Shown here one piece after another: positions 12,099 to 22,887 of a stretch of DNA of 36,975 nucleotides. The translations under genes and the position numbers were made by a program. The stretch comes from Folioceros fuciformis (taxonomy: Eukaryota; Anthocerotophyta; Anthocerotopsida; Anthocerotales): the NCBI GenBank assembly GCA_049999805.1, contig JBNGIO010005721.1, forward strand, positions 43,654 through 80,628, given 5' to 3'. How positions within the stretch are numbered: the first letter of the stretch is position 1; each line of letters begins with the position of its first letter. The notes below the pieces were generated by a model. That model searched no databases. It was not told the origin of the DNA and was given only the letters and a program-made list of their open reading frames with translations.

Positions 12099-12905
12099 CT
12101 AATCGGAAAACGGAGCTTCCACGGCGTTTATAGACGGAGAAAGCGAGACCAAGTTATTCCTAGGTTGCTGCTCAGAGAAGAGCGTCTTCTTGAGCAAATG
12201 GCGACGGCGCTGCATCCTGAGCAGGATGTGGAACACATTGTCTGTGGCCACGATATGGTAATCAGCCTGACGGTACATGCTGAGCGGCGCGCCGTCCACG
12301 AGCCGGCAGTGGAGGTAGAGATGGTGCCATCCCAGGGTTGCCGTGAGGTGCTCGGCGGCGCGGAGAAGCTGGCGCCCCAGGCCTCGCCGCCGGAACTCCT
12401 TGCGCACAGCCATGTTGCAGAGGTAGGGGACGGGATTTGACGCCACGTCCAGGAGGCAGACCTCCACTGTGCCGACCAGGATCCACTCCTGGCACTGGTA
12501 AAACAGGGCCACCAGGGTGATGGTGTCAGGGAATGTCCGGAGGCGGTCCCGGAGGTACTGCCGGACAGTCAGAGCCAGCAGGGGGCGGTACGTGAGCAAG
12601 CTCCCTCCCATGAGCTCCGCAAACGAGTCCACCAGTACGTCTTCCGTCGCCCTGGCCTGGCCTTCCCGCATGGTCTGGATCACCACGTCGTGCCCGTGCC
12701 AGTACTGAAAGTCCCGCAGCCTGTGTTTTTGCGGTTGCTGCCTCTCCGAAGAATCGCCAGTGGCTGTGGCAAACCCCGGTCGGCGTGACTGCCCGGCCTG
12801 CTTCCTGAGCAATCCCTCTTCCTTCCTGAGCCGGATACGCGCCGGCCGTACCTCCAGGCAGAAGATTGCGCTGTGACCTAGCATCGGCGCTGCTATCGCC
12901 TCCAT
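12099..12905 (-). CDS. GNAT N-acetyltransferase, probably plastid (GNAT4/6/7/10-like)
   Basis: A single open frame of 268 residues from the first ATG at 12905. The frame is open further upstream but without an ATG. Residues 1-60 are basic with few acids and could be a transit peptide. The GNAT fold is shown by LVGTVEVCLLDV, then YLCNMAVRKEFRRRGLGRQL with the acetyl-CoA loop RRRGLG at 172-177, then LYLHCRLVDGAPLSMYRQAD. The 'C/YLCNMAV..RRRGLG' and 'LYLHV...A..LY...GY' pattern is typical of plant plastid GNATs, which acetylate protein N-termini and lysines. It is a different subfamily from the NSI-like gene 2.8 kb away, so the two are not tandem copies. An intron close to the start cannot be excluded. 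Confidence 0.82.
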   Translation of the reverse strand: MEAIAAPMLGHSAIFCLEVRPARIRLRKEEGLLRKQAGQSRRPGFATATGDSSERQQPQKHRLRDFQYWHGHDVVIQTMREGQARATEDVLVDSFAELMGGSLLTYRPLLALTVRQYLRDRLRTFPDTITLVALFYQCQEWILVGTVEVCLLDVASNPVPYLCNMAVRKEFRRRGLGRQLLRAAEHLTATLGWHHLYLHCRLVDGAPLSMYRQADYHIVATDNVFHILLRMQRRRHLLKKTLFSEQQPRNNLVSLSPSINAVEAPFSD

Positions 12906-14088
12906 CTGTGCGGCCAGATCTGGGAATCTCCCGCACACGCCTGTCCTAGTGCTTGCAAAGGCGCAGCGCTGCAGCTTCAGGCGTTCATCAGACAGCCAAT
13001 TCTCCTATCCTCCGCTGCTGCGCCGTCAGGCATCCATCCCTCAGGTGCGTAGAAGACCCCTCCTTTGTGCTTCCCCATCCAGCGCCATAGCTCGGGCAGC
13101 TCCAGAAAGTTACCCGTGCCTGACAATCCACTTCACCGTCCCAAGCTTTTCATGCCGATCACGCGAGTTTTGGCCTTGCATTCATTCCAAGGGCCGTAAT
13201 GGATTCCTGGTTACGGAACCAACTGCCTATCATGCCGTCACATATACACATGTACCTATCTGCCCGGATCCAACCCATTTCATCCGGCGCTATCCATTTC
13301 ACGTCCACATCCTGTCGTTTATGCTCGATGACTTCCAAAGGAGTGTTACCGCGCGGGATATTCTTCAAATGTGGTGAAAGAGACTTCATTATAAAATATG
13401 TTTCTAACGAGGTCAGACAGATTTTATTACATAAACCATGTGAGAAATCATCTACCCGGACGGAATGAACAATTTTGATGAGGTTATCGTCTACACCATG
13501 GTGGCCAATGTTTGCTGGAGGGATATGAAAGTAGGAGTTTAAATTCAATAATATTTCATGGTACGAGCCTTAAGAAACTTAGACAATGTTGTGCCCATAT
13601 CCCTATTGATCTTAATAGTGAGGGGAATGAAGACATGTTTTTGTTGAAGAAGAGAGTATTTACCAACTTTGCCCTCAATGCAACCCTCTTCGGTCCATCC
13701 CAAAAGATTGAGTATGACATATTCACATAGTGACAACCCCTTGGCAAAGAAAGATTGCTCATAGGGAAACACTGTGGAAAAAGTGTAAGAAACGTCATGT
13801 AAGGAAACAAGTCTCTTTCTCTGGGCAATGAGTATATGACCTCGCAACCAACATTACATGTAGCAATGCATTGCACTCTCGTAGGCGACGTGCAAGGAGC
13901 TCTCTCCAGTAGGAGTTTCCAGACTCCCACCTCAATATAGAGGATCCTTGGCTTACTCTTGATAATAAACTTCTAAGAAATTCTTCACATTGAATATGGA
14001 GCTACTCAAGAGGGACGGAGTGTATGAAAAAGTTGGTGACCTTGTTATGTAGGCATCTCACTTCCTAGGGCTGTACTCATAAGAACAT

Positions 14089-14420
14089 CTTGTGAAGAGA
14101 CTTCATAGTCCTTGTGTCAAGTTGTGCCACTAAATATTGTACTCATGCTCATAAGACTTCATAGTCTTTGTGTACTCATAGAAACACCTTGTGAAGAGAC
14201 TTCATAGTCTTTGTGTCATATTGTGCCGCTAGTCTTTGTGTCATGCTGTGCCGCTAGTCTTTGTGTCATGTTGTGCTGTTAAACATTGTATTCATGCTCA
14301 CAAGACTTCATAGTCTTTATGTACTCATGGAAACACCTTGTGAAGAGACTTCATAGTCTTTGTGTTATATTGTGCAGCTAGTCTTTGTGTCATGTTGTTG
14401 TGCGGCTAAACATTGTACTC
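14089..14420. repeat. Nested tandem repeat, 99-base unit with 25-base inner unit
   Basis: The phrase CTTGTGAAGAGACTTCATAG begins units at 14089, 14188 and 14337. The first spacing is 99 bases and the second is 149, which equals 99 plus 50. The extra 50 bases are two further copies of a 25-base inner repeat (CTTTGTGTCATnnTGTGCCGCTAGT type). The third unit again has two inner copies. A related phrase, AGACTTCATAGTCTTTGTGT, also occurs between units. Confidence 0.85.
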
Positions 14421-14487
14421 ATGCATTGGTTCATTAGTTAATCATACCATAACATGCCGTGTATATACATATGTTGTGTACTATCTA

Positions 14488-14536
14488 TATTCTTTCAATG
14501 AGCAGCATGTGTACAGTTCGTATTCTTTCAATGAGC
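14488..14536. repeat. Direct repeat of 16 bases
   Basis: TATTCTTTCAATGAGC is present exactly at 14488-14503 and again at 14521-14536, 33 bases apart. Confidence 0.85.
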
Positions 14537-14603
14537 TTGTTGCAGCTGTAAGCTTATAAAAGTGAAGAAATGCTTTTCTTAAACACCATAAAAATCTCTA
14601 TGA

Positions 14604-14841
14604 CTTGCATCCACACTTTTCAATGCTATAACTTAGTTTCTCAAAATCCGCACTCAGGTCATGTGATCTTGCACACCTCCTATATGCACACCTTAATTGG
14701 ATTTCCAACAAGAGAATACACCACATAGAGAATTCACCACATGCATCCATATTTCTTTAAGCTGTAGCTTGGCTTCTCTGATCCACAATTTGGTCACTTG
14801 GTCTTGCATACCTCACACTCATACCTTAATTGGATTCCCAA
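14604..14841. repeat. Diverged direct duplication of about 106 bases
   Basis: 14604-14709 and 14740-14841 share the same order of short blocks: TGCATCCA, then a 'GCTnTAnCTTnG' block, a 'GGTCA...TnnTCTTGCA' block, and finally ACCTTAATTGGATT(T/C)CCAA. Between blocks the copies have diverged, so this is an older event than the 49-base duplication. Confidence 0.7.
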
Positions 14842-15260
14842 TTGTTGACCTGTTAAAAGAATTGGGTCGTGGTCAATATGCCCAATAGGAAAAGCCCACG
14901 ACTACAAGGCATTCCCAAAGAGTTTTTTTTTGCCCGAGGGTGAGAATTCCTATGTCATCCTCTCATACTGGCAATCATAGATGTTGTACAAAGGGTACTA
15001 TGCGAGACACTATGGACGGAAGTCCCATCACTCTTCTTCCGAAATCAAATGCTTCTGAGTCCATACTTAAGTGGCATCCATAAGCCTATGGAATATAGTG
15101 CATATCTTGATTACCACGACTTTGGCTAATTGCATTTAGCCCAAGCTACATGGTTGGCTTAGAGTTGGCAAGAGGGACTTTCTCAAGCGTAGCTGTATTT
15201 TAGTAAGCCTGCTTTTAGTTAGAGAGGCTAAGTGATGGATTTCTTAGTAATACATCCTAG

Positions 15261-15358
15261 CAATCCTCCTCTAACTTAACTTTGAAAAAGGGTATGATAG
15301 AATTGAGTGCAATCCTCCTCTCACTTGATTTTGAAAAAGGGCATGATAGAATTGAGCG
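15261..15358. repeat. 49-base tandem duplication
   Basis: CAATCCTCCTCTnACTT begins copies at 15261 and 15310. The copies differ at only a few positions, mostly transitions, over 49 bases and abut each other exactly. Confidence 0.9.
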
Positions 15359-16497
15359 GCCATTCTTGTTGATTTGTAAGTGTTTACAATAATTCAGCTT
15401 CGCCCCTTCGTTTTACCTATGAATCTTCATCACTACGCAAGACGTAGGAGCTAGGGTGGCTTTTCATAGTGATATCACAAACAACGTTCCCGATTGAGAG
15501 ATCGGTCTCCCAAGGCTGTCCCCTTGTCTACGCCCTATTCACCATAATCATGATTTGCTTTCTCTTGGCCCAATGTGGCCCGAACTTAAGCTTGAGTTAA
15601 GCCTGTCCTGGGTTGCAACTTGATTCAGGCTAACTTCGAGCAAAAGAGGGAAGAAAAGATACGAGCAGCACCCAAGCAAATCGAAGCCGGGAAGGAGACA
15701 ACTGCACGCTAAGAGACACTAGATTGAAGCGAGAAAGGCCCCGCAAACCTCGTTGCGATAGAGAGAGAGAGAGGCTAGTGTAATTCAAAATCCCTAACTG
15801 TAAGGCCGAGTAAGAAATCATGAATGGGCTTGCTCTTCTACTGGAGTAAGAGTAGAGACTTGGGATAGACGAGCCTGGAAGGAGCGCTAGTCGCGTTACA
15901 AACCTCCTCCTTGACCTGAAAAAAATGCATATATTCTTTATCTGAACAAAATGGAGATACGCATGAGGCATCGTACGAACTTGCTCAAGAGTGGAGACGC
16001 GCAGGAGCCACCCTTGGAGTGGAAGACTTTGGACGAAGATACTGCAAGTGTGCATGTTTTGGCACACATTTATGCAGTACAGCACTGTGAAACAAGGAAA
16101 CATGTGCAAAGAAGGAAATAAAAGCTTTTTGCATGACAGTCCCATGGTGCAAAGCAGCTGAACCTTTCGAACTGCAGACTTTTATGTACTTCAGTGCATA
16201 CCACGACATCCTGCTCATCAGCATCGTGGTTGTCTGTAATTGAGGTTTAGCCGAGTCTGCAGCGTTGGAGGCAATCAGTATCAGAGGTTCTTCTGGAGGT
16301 GTATCAACTTTGATCAAAGCCAAGGCAGGCAAAGATGCTTGGATGAAGAGTTCTATGGAGTGCCTATTGGGATCTATGGTGGCCGTACCTCGTGTCCCCG
16401 TCCAGTGTCGATACCTCTCTCTTCGAGATCAGGACCAGCTCCGGGACAAACTTTGTAATCCAAACAGTTCCAAAAAGTACCTGCCCCTCCTGTTGGG

Positions 16498-19149
16498 TCA
16501 ACGAGGCCGTGGGTGGTAGCCGGCAAAGGGTGAAGCAGTCTTCCCCTGTACATATGGAGGCTCCTCCTCATCATCCAGTATGTTGTTGTGTCTGGAGTCA
16601 AGGTTGGATGAATAGCCCGCTGTCGTAATTTGGACCATAAGATCTCCCAACTTCGCAAAAATACCCTCACATTCGGGATGTTTTCCATCCCCCGCAACAA
16701 ATGCATGTGCATTCCCGCTCATGTCCACCCACCAGCTCTGTCCTGGTTCCTTCCATGCTTGTGATTCTACTCTCCTTGCTTGAATCTTCTTTGCCTCGTC
16801 TGGCATTTGGGCAGCGGCATATATGTTGGACATTAGTGCATATGGAGCAGCGTCACATACATCCGACCTGATTGCAGCTTCAAATGCAATTTGCCCCAGC
16901 TCAACGTGTCCCCACTTTTGACAAGCACCCAGTACACATTTCCAGACTGCACTCTGAGGTTGGAAAGGCATCATCTTCACTATCTCCATGGCTTTCTGGA
17001 CTTGCCCTGCACGTCCCAGGAGATCAACCATGCAATTATAGTGCTGAATTGTCGGGAAGATGCCATACTCTCTGCTCATTGTTTCGAAGTACTTTTCACC
17101 CACGTCCACAAGACCCACATGACTGCACACGCTGAGAATCCCAAGAAATGTAATTCCATCTGGCTTCACACCTTCTTGACCCATCCTGTTGAACAACTGG
17201 AAGACGACTTCACTCTCCCCTTGACGGGCATACCCCACAATCAATGCATTCCATGCGGCAACCTCTCTGGTGGGCATTGCATCAAACACCTGCTGTGCAT
17301 CCAACATGCTGGAACATTTGCCATACATATCAATCAAACTGCTACTCAAAAACGAACCACACTCGAGACCAGCTTGCAGAATTTGGCCATGAATTTGCTT
17401 TCCTTTGCCCAGTCCCGCCATACTACCACAGGCATTCAATACAGCAACGAAGGTTAGACTGTTTGGCACCACACCTTTTTGTTCCATCTGCGCATACAAC
17501 TTCAAAGCCTCTTCACCCTTCTCCATCTCAGCGTACCCTAGGATCAGGGCAGTCCAGGAAACTACATCCCTTTGAGGCATCGCTTCAAACACTCGCCTTG
17601 CATTTTCCAGGCTCCAACACTTTGCATACGCGTCCACCAGCATGGTGCCTACAAATACGTCTGACTCAAACTTTCCAGCCTTCAAATCTGTGTGGATGGT
17701 TGTCACAGTTTCCAGGCATAGTTTCCTGGCATGTATCCAACTATCACCTTCTCTCCTTCCTGATTCTGCAACTATGCTGCAAGCCTTTAGTACACCAACG
17801 TATGTTCGATCATTTGGTACCACACCTTCATGTTGCATTTTTACATACAGTTGTAACGCTTCTTGACCTCTTCCCATCTGGGCATACCCACCGATCAAGG
17901 CATTCCAGGAAACAACATCACGATGAGGCATCACTTCAAAAACCCTTCTAGCATTCTCCAAGCTCCCACATTTTGCATACACGTCCACGAGCATGTTCCC
18001 CACAAATATATTAGAACCAAACTGACCCTTTGCAATATCTGCATGGATCGCTGTGACCGTCTCCAAGCATTCCCGTTTCACAAGTATTCCAGCACCTCCC
18101 TCCCGCTCCCCAAGCTCTGCGATTCTGCTGCAGGCTTTGAGTACAGAAACGTAAGTCCGATCATTCGGATCCACACCCTTTTGTCGCATCTTCCTGTACA
18201 GTTGCAAAGCATCTTCACCTTTGTCCATCAAAGCGTAACCCAATATCATGGCAGTCCAAGATACCACACTGTGTTCAGGCATGTTCTCAAATACTCTTCT
18301 TGCACTCTCCACGCTTCCACATTTAGCATACGCATCGACTAGCATCGTCCCCACAAACGAATTTGACTCAAACCCACTATTCCGAACATCTGCATGGATG
18401 GCTGTTACAGTTTCTAGGCATTGTTCCCTCACAAGAAAACTATCACAGCCACTCTTTTGCCCCGACTCTGCAATAATACTGCAGGCCTTCAGTGCCCCAA
18501 CATATGTTCTTTCGTCCGCCAAGACAGCACCCTCCTGCTGCATCCTCGTAAACACTTGCAAAGCCTCCTTCCCCTTCTCCATCTTGGCGTAACTTGTGAT
18601 CATGGCGTTCCAGGAGACAACATCTCGATGCGGCATTTCCTCAAAAACCCTCCTCGCATTCTCCAAGCTCCCACTTTTGGCATAGGCATCCACAAGCATA
18701 GTGCCTACATACACATCAGTGTCAAACCCACACCTAACCACCTCAGAGTGGATCTCTCTGACACTTTTCAAGTCCTGCAAACTACTGCATGCTTTCAACA
18801 GAGCCACGAAGGTGTGTGACCTTGGTTCCACTCCATCTTTTCGCATTTCTTCATACAGATTTAAAGCTTGTCTCAGTTGTCCCGACTTGGTATGTTGCGA
18901 AATGAGCTCTGTCCAGGAAAATTCCCCCCTCCGAGGTCTGCAACCAGTCACAGAGCTTCTGCTAAGTTCTGTGAAAAGCATAGTCCCACTTACAGCCTGT
19001 ATCTCCCATCGTGAAGTGTTCGTGTCATCCATCCGGAATGGACACTGGACTTTGCCACGTGACAGAGCTCGATGGAGCTGGTCCGAAGGCAATCCATTAT
19101 GGTTAGTCCACCAACTTTCACACCAATTACAAGCACATGAGATAGACAT
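16498..19149 (-). CDS. PLS-PPR protein, E+ type, 5 triplets
   Basis: An intronless gene of 883 residues. The start is the ATG at 19149; the open frame reaches slightly further up without an ATG. After an N-terminal stretch of about 80 residues come a P motif, a plain L motif (ACSSLQDLKSVREIH), then five S-P-L triplets and E1-E2. The first three internal L motifs carry the helix-loop insertion (for example CSIIAESGQKSGCDSFLV before REQCLETV), and the fourth does not. After E2 the chain reads WKEPGQSWWVDMSGNAHAFV, the start of a DYW domain, and then ends in an unrelated tail without HxE or CxxC. By the fifth/last-residue PPR code, S and P motifs suggest G ? n / ? A n / U Y n / G A n / ? U (n, L motifs). 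The role would be site recognition in organelle RNA editing with a deaminase supplied in trans. Divergent from the next gene. Confidence 0.92.
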   Translation of the reverse strand: MSISCACNWCESWWTNHNGLPSDQLHRALSRGKVQCPFRMDDTNTSRWEIQAVSGTMLFTELSRSSVTGCRPRRGEFSWTELISQHTKSGQLRQALNLYEEMRKDGVEPRSHTFVALLKACSSLQDLKSVREIHSEVVRCGFDTDVYVGTMLVDAYAKSGSLENARRVFEEMPHRDVVSWNAMITSYAKMEKGKEALQVFTRMQQEGAVLADERTYVGALKACSIIAESGQKSGCDSFLVREQCLETVTAIHADVRNSGFESNSFVGTMLVDAYAKCGSVESARRVFENMPEHSVVSWTAMILGYALMDKGEDALQLYRKMRQKGVDPNDRTYVSVLKACSRIAELGEREGGAGILVKRECLETVTAIHADIAKGQFGSNIFVGNMLVDVYAKCGSLENARRVFEVMPHRDVVSWNALIGGYAQMGRGQEALQLYVKMQHEGVVPNDRTYVGVLKACSIVAESGRREGDSWIHARKLCLETVTTIHTDLKAGKFESDVFVGTMLVDAYAKCWSLENARRVFEAMPQRDVVSWTALILGYAEMEKGEEALKLYAQMEQKGVVPNSLTFVAVLNACGSMAGLGKGKQIHGQILQAGLECGSFLSSSLIDMYGKCSSMLDAQQVFDAMPTREVAAWNALIVGYARQGESEVVFQLFNRMGQEGVKPDGITFLGILSVCSHVGLVDVGEKYFETMSREYGIFPTIQHYNCMVDLLGRAGQVQKAMEIVKMMPFQPQSAVWKCVLGACQKWGHVELGQIAFEAAIRSDVCDAAPYALMSNIYAAAQMPDEAKKIQARRVESQAWKEPGQSWWVDMSGNAHAFVAGDGKHPECEGIFAKLGDLMVQITTAGYSSNLDSRHNNILDDEEEPPYVQGKTASPFAGYHPRPR

Positions 19150-19576
19150 GTTTTTCAACTGCACGACGGACAGGTGCAATCTTGTTCAGGGGAGTGCTCA
19201 GATCAACGCTTCAACAAGGTGAGCCACGACTATCAAGCTCAAGCTGTTCGCTTCTAGGTGGGCAGTCTCTGTGGCGCTGAGGAGTGCCTTAGCATAGGCG
19301 AGAAGGACCACAAATTGGTCGAGTTCAAACTGGTAGCTGATTGAATCTAGACTTTGATGAAGCAACAGCAATTCCAGCTGTCTACCGAGTGCCCACCAGA
19401 GAAGTATACCAGCAACCGCCTAGCTGGCAGTAGAGCACCACCGATGGTGTTGCCTCCCCGCCATGCCAAATCTGATTCCACATCCCCGGTATTGTGTTGT
19501 TTGTGTACTGGATTCAGTGAGTACATGTCCATCCCCACGTGCGCACTTAGAACGGGTCAACCTGCTCTTGGAATGA
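19150..19576. promoter_or_regulatory. Shared promoter region of two divergent PPR genes
   Basis: 427 bases separate the start codons of the minus-strand (19149) and plus-strand (19577) PPR genes. Both promoters and leaders must lie here. No clear TATA box or palindrome centre is visible. Confidence 0.5.
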
Positions 19577-21790
19577 ATGCGAGAATGTACGCAGCTATCT
19601 GATAAAAGCCTCATGGGCTGGTCCCAGGTCCTGAGCTTTGGTTGTGTGTCTTCCAGTTGGCACAGGACCAAGGTTAATGCGTTGCAGAAGTCTGTGGAGG
19701 ATGTGAACTACAGCGAAGGTCTACTTCGGGAACAAGACAGGTGTAGACTTGATATTACTGTGCAATTGAAGCGGTCTCAATGGGAAGAGTACCACTGGAC
19801 GTCGCTAATAGCGCAGCAGATAAGTTGTGGGCAAGGTAGGCAGGCTCTGAAGGAGTATGAGGAAATGCGGGGTAGTGGAGTGGAGCCAGGGCCACGCACC
19901 TTCGTTTCCCTGTTGAAGGCTTGCAGTTCCTTGCAAGACCTGGAAAGTGCGAGGAAAATTCACGCAGAGGTGGTAAGAAGTGGTTTCGAGAAAGATTTGT
20001 ATGTAGGAACCATGCTTGTGGATGCCTATGCCAAATGTGGGAGCATAGAAAATGCTAAACGTGTGTTTGAAGAAATGTCTCATCGGGATGTAGTGTCCTG
20101 GACCGCAATGATCCTGGGGTATGCGCAGGTGAACAAGGGGGAAGAGGCTTTGCAGCTGTATACACAGATGCACCAGGAAGGCGTGGTCCCCAACAACAGA
20201 ACGTACGTCGGTGCACTGAAGGCTTGTAGTGCCATCGCAGAATCAGGAAAATGCACTGAACTTGCAAGAAGACAATGCCTCGAGACTGTGAGGGTCATTC
20301 ATGCAGACCTTGCAAAGATGAAGTTTGAATCAAATGTGTATGTGGGCACAATGCTAGTGGATGCGTATGCGAAATGTGGCAGCCTAGAAAGTGCTCGACA
20401 GGTTTTTGACAAAATGCCTTTTCACAACGTGGTTTCATGGACTGCCCTGATACTAGCGTATGCCCAGATGGATGTGGGTGAAGAAGCTTTAGAGCTGTTT
20501 GTGCGAATGCGACAGGAAAGTATTGTTCCGAACCACCGGACATACGTTTGTGTTCTGAAGGCTTGCAGTGCCATTGCAGAATCGGGGGACAAAAGAATCA
20601 GTGGTGCAGGAATTTTGAAAAAGAAGTGCCTGCAAGCTGTCGAAAGTATCCATGCTGATGTGAGGAAGGACAATTTTGAGAGGGATGTATTTGTAGCGAC
20701 GATGCTAGTGGATGTGTATGCGAAATGTGGGAGCCTGGAGAATGCAAGGCGGGTGTTTGAGAGCCTGCCTCATCGTGATGTGGCTTGCTGGAATTCGATG
20801 ATAGCCGGATATTCCCAGATGGAAAAGGGTGGAGAGGCTTTGCAACTGTTCCGAAGGATGCAGAAAGATGGCCTTGTACCAGATGATCGAACATATGTAG
20901 CTGTACTCAACGCTTGTGGATCTCTGGCAGGACTAGAGATGGGGAAGGTGGTCCATGCGCAGATTTTGGGAGCGGGCCTGGAGGCTGGCCTTTTCATGGC
21001 AAGTAGTTTAATTGACATGTATGCTAAATGTTCGAGCATGGCGGACGCACGACAGGTGTTTGATGCAATGCGCGCAAGAGATATCGTGGCATGGAATGCT
21101 TTGATTGCAGGATATGCTCGACAGGGAGAGAGTGGAGCCGTCTTTGACTTGTTTGAGAGGATGAAGGAAGAAAGTGTAAAGCCAAACGATATCACATTTC
21201 TGGGTATTCTTATTGTATGCAGTCATGTGGGTCTTTTGGACAGTGGACAGAAGTACTTCGAGGCTATGAGCAGTGAGTACGGCATCACTCCTACTATCCA
21301 ACACTACAGCTGCATGGTTGATCTACTTGGCCGATCTGGCCAAGTTCACAAAGCCATGGTGATGGTGAGGATGATGCCATTCGAACCTGACAGTGCTGTT
21401 TGGAAATGTGTTTTGGGAGCTTGTCAGAAATGGGGTAACATTATGCTTGCAAGACAGGCGTTTGATTGTGCAGTGGGTTTGGATCCAGGCGATGCCGCTG
21501 TATATGTTCTTATGGCAAATATATATTCGGCTGCAAACATGCCAGAAGAGGCAACGAAGATTCAGGCAATGAGAGTGGAGGCAGGAGCATGGAAGGAACC
21601 AGGACGAAGCTTTTGGATTGATATGAACGGGGAATCTCACGTATTTGTGGTAGGTGATATGGACCATCCTGACAGTCTACTCATATATGCCATGTTGCAA
21701 GAACTTCGGATCAAGACGTGCAGAGAAGAAGGATACGCACCCCTTCCTGATTGCATGGCAGATGAAGGGGCTATTGCTGACAAGAGTTGA
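19577..21790 (+). CDS. PLS-PPR protein, E+ type, 4 triplets
   Basis: An intronless gene of 737 residues, the shortest of the cluster. The start is ATG 19577; a second in-frame ATG is 12 codons on. The leader is about 75 residues. A P motif and a plain L motif (ACSSLQDLESARKIHAEVV) are followed by four S-P-L triplets and E1-E2. Internal L motifs 1 and 2 carry the insertion (CSAIAESGKCTELARRQCLE and CSAIAESGDKRISGAGIL), and L motif 3 is plain (CGSLAGLEMGKVVHA). After E2 it has WKEPGRSFWIDMNGESHVFV and ends 60 residues later with no deaminase core. The PPR-code reading for S and P motifs is G A n / A A n / G U n / G Y. It shares whole motifs almost unchanged with its neighbours, so gene conversion or recent duplication is likely. 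The start may not be exact, because the leader shows no similarity to that of the other copies. Confidence 0.92.
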   Translation: MRECTQLSDKSLMGWSQVLSFGCVSSSWHRTKVNALQKSVEDVNYSEGLLREQDRCRLDITVQLKRSQWEEYHWTSLIAQQISCGQGRQALKEYEEMRGSGVEPGPRTFVSLLKACSSLQDLESARKIHAEVVRSGFEKDLYVGTMLVDAYAKCGSIENAKRVFEEMSHRDVVSWTAMILGYAQVNKGEEALQLYTQMHQEGVVPNNRTYVGALKACSAIAESGKCTELARRQCLETVRVIHADLAKMKFESNVYVGTMLVDAYAKCGSLESARQVFDKMPFHNVVSWTALILAYAQMDVGEEALELFVRMRQESIVPNHRTYVCVLKACSAIAESGDKRISGAGILKKKCLQAVESIHADVRKDNFERDVFVATMLVDVYAKCGSLENARRVFESLPHRDVACWNSMIAGYSQMEKGGEALQLFRRMQKDGLVPDDRTYVAVLNACGSLAGLEMGKVVHAQILGAGLEAGLFMASSLIDMYAKCSSMADARQVFDAMRARDIVAWNALIAGYARQGESGAVFDLFERMKEESVKPNDITFLGILIVCSHVGLLDSGQKYFEAMSSEYGITPTIQHYSCMVDLLGRSGQVHKAMVMVRMMPFEPDSAVWKCVLGACQKWGNIMLARQAFDCAVGLDPGDAAVYVLMANIYSAANMPEEATKIQAMRVEAGAWKEPGRSFWIDMNGESHVFVVGDMDHPDSLLIYAMLQELRIKTCREEGYAPLPDCMADEGAIADKS

Positions 21791-22887
21791 TCACTGAGCT
21801 TAATGATGAATCTGTCGGACACCAGGTTAGTGCAGAAATGCAAACCAGGCATCTATGACACACCTCTATCCAGAGAGCTACGTCTGGAAGACGCTGAGGA
21901 CAATGATGCCATCGAGGCCAGTAACTGCGGCTCCTCCATGCTCTTTGATTGCTGCTATCGAAACCGGTAAGTGAGGCCCCGCCGTGCCCTTTGATTGCTG
22001 CTCGTTACAATGCTAGCTGCCAGGTGACAAGCAGGCATAGGCGTGCGATGGAAGTGGTCAGGCCAGTGAGGTGATGACGAGAGTGTAGCCGCTGTGTTGC
22101 TTTAGATGTCGCGTTGGAAACAACATGCCGGATGATGGCAGGAAGAAGTTCCATCTCTGAGCTTGGAATACTTCTGATTCTCCGGTCAGATGGGTGTACA
22201 AACAGAGCGGGCCTCTGTGGGTGAGTTACCAATGTCCACTTCAGAGCTGACAGTCCAGAGGGTTAGAGCATGCGGTTGTCATTCACGCTCTATGGGTTCA
22301 ATCCTTCTTTCTGCACCAGAAGCCTTGGCCATCTCTGTCTTCGATCGCTGAAAGTCTTATCTTCCCCGCATGTTCGATTCTTGCGTCTCTAGAAATTGCA
22401 AGGATCCCCAGAAAGCGAGAGGTTCAGCTGTTGTAGATGTCAAGATCTGTAGTACAAGGTGGCCCACAGGTCTGTTTCAAGCGAAGGTGGTCGACATCTT
22501 CATAAAGGTTTCCGCATCTTAGAGGCGGTGTGCTCACAGCAAAGCCGTCCTTGCTTCAACGTTACTAAATACGCATGCAGCCACTCCGCTACCGTTGAAG
22601 TACAACTCTTGCGGACGCTGCAATCTCTTGCAATAGTCATCTCCCTTCCCGCAATGCTGCCAAGAGGCTCATCGACATGCTCATCGCCCATCAGACATTC
22701 GGGCATCAATTTCAGGTGCGATGATGTTGCAGGTCCACCAGCCGCCGAGCCAGCGGAAGAGTGCAAGGCAAGCAAAAGTTTTCTGGTTTGGGAAGCAACT
22801 CATCTGGTGCAGGAATTGTGATTGCAGGTTTTACCTCCAACACCAGCCAAGGGGAAGGGGAGTTCACATGGCGAACGAGATCAGAGG
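21791..22887. other. Intergenic, with in-frame leader candidate for the next PPR gene
   Basis: No separate gene is recognised. The frame of the next PPR gene is open from about 22459, with an ATG at 22654, and is broken only by one TGA at 22819-22821. That stretch could encode a lost or spliced-in presequence. A tRNA-like segment lies at 22242-22315. Confidence 0.4.
22242..22315 (+). pseudogene. tRNA-like remnant (possible tRNA-derived element)
   Basis: An A-box-like AGTCCAGAGGGTTAGAGC is followed about 30 bases later by a B-box-like GGGTTCAATCC, the spacing expected for a tRNA. The outer ends (CAGAG and CTTTCTG) could pair over five positions. The anticodon stem does not pair well (GCG with CGC only), so this is not a working tRNA. 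A tRNA-derived SINE head is possible, but no tail or flanking target duplication was found. Confidence 0.3.

Larger units (their letters stand above)
12906..16497. other. Gene-poor, AT-richer island made largely of duplications
   Basis: No protein I recognise is encoded on either strand over about 3.6 kb. Base composition is clearly richer in A and T from about 13.4 to 15.6 kb than in the flanks. The island holds a nested tandem repeat (14089-14420), a short direct repeat (14488-14536), a diverged ~106-base duplication (14604-14841) and a 49-base tandem duplication (15261-15358). Decayed retroelement sequence is a likely source, but I found no gag, protease, integrase or reverse transcriptase motif. 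Confidence 0.5.

Noticed and set aside
13159-13930. Two minus-strand frames (129 and 124 codons) as possible transposon proteins
   Set aside because: I could not find any integrase, reverse transcriptase, transposase or gag motif, and the composition looks non-coding.
15630-16145. Open frame of 171 codons on the minus strand
   Set aside because: Ser/Leu/Arg-rich without domains, and it sits in the repeat island. Part of it is a translated GA-type simple repeat.
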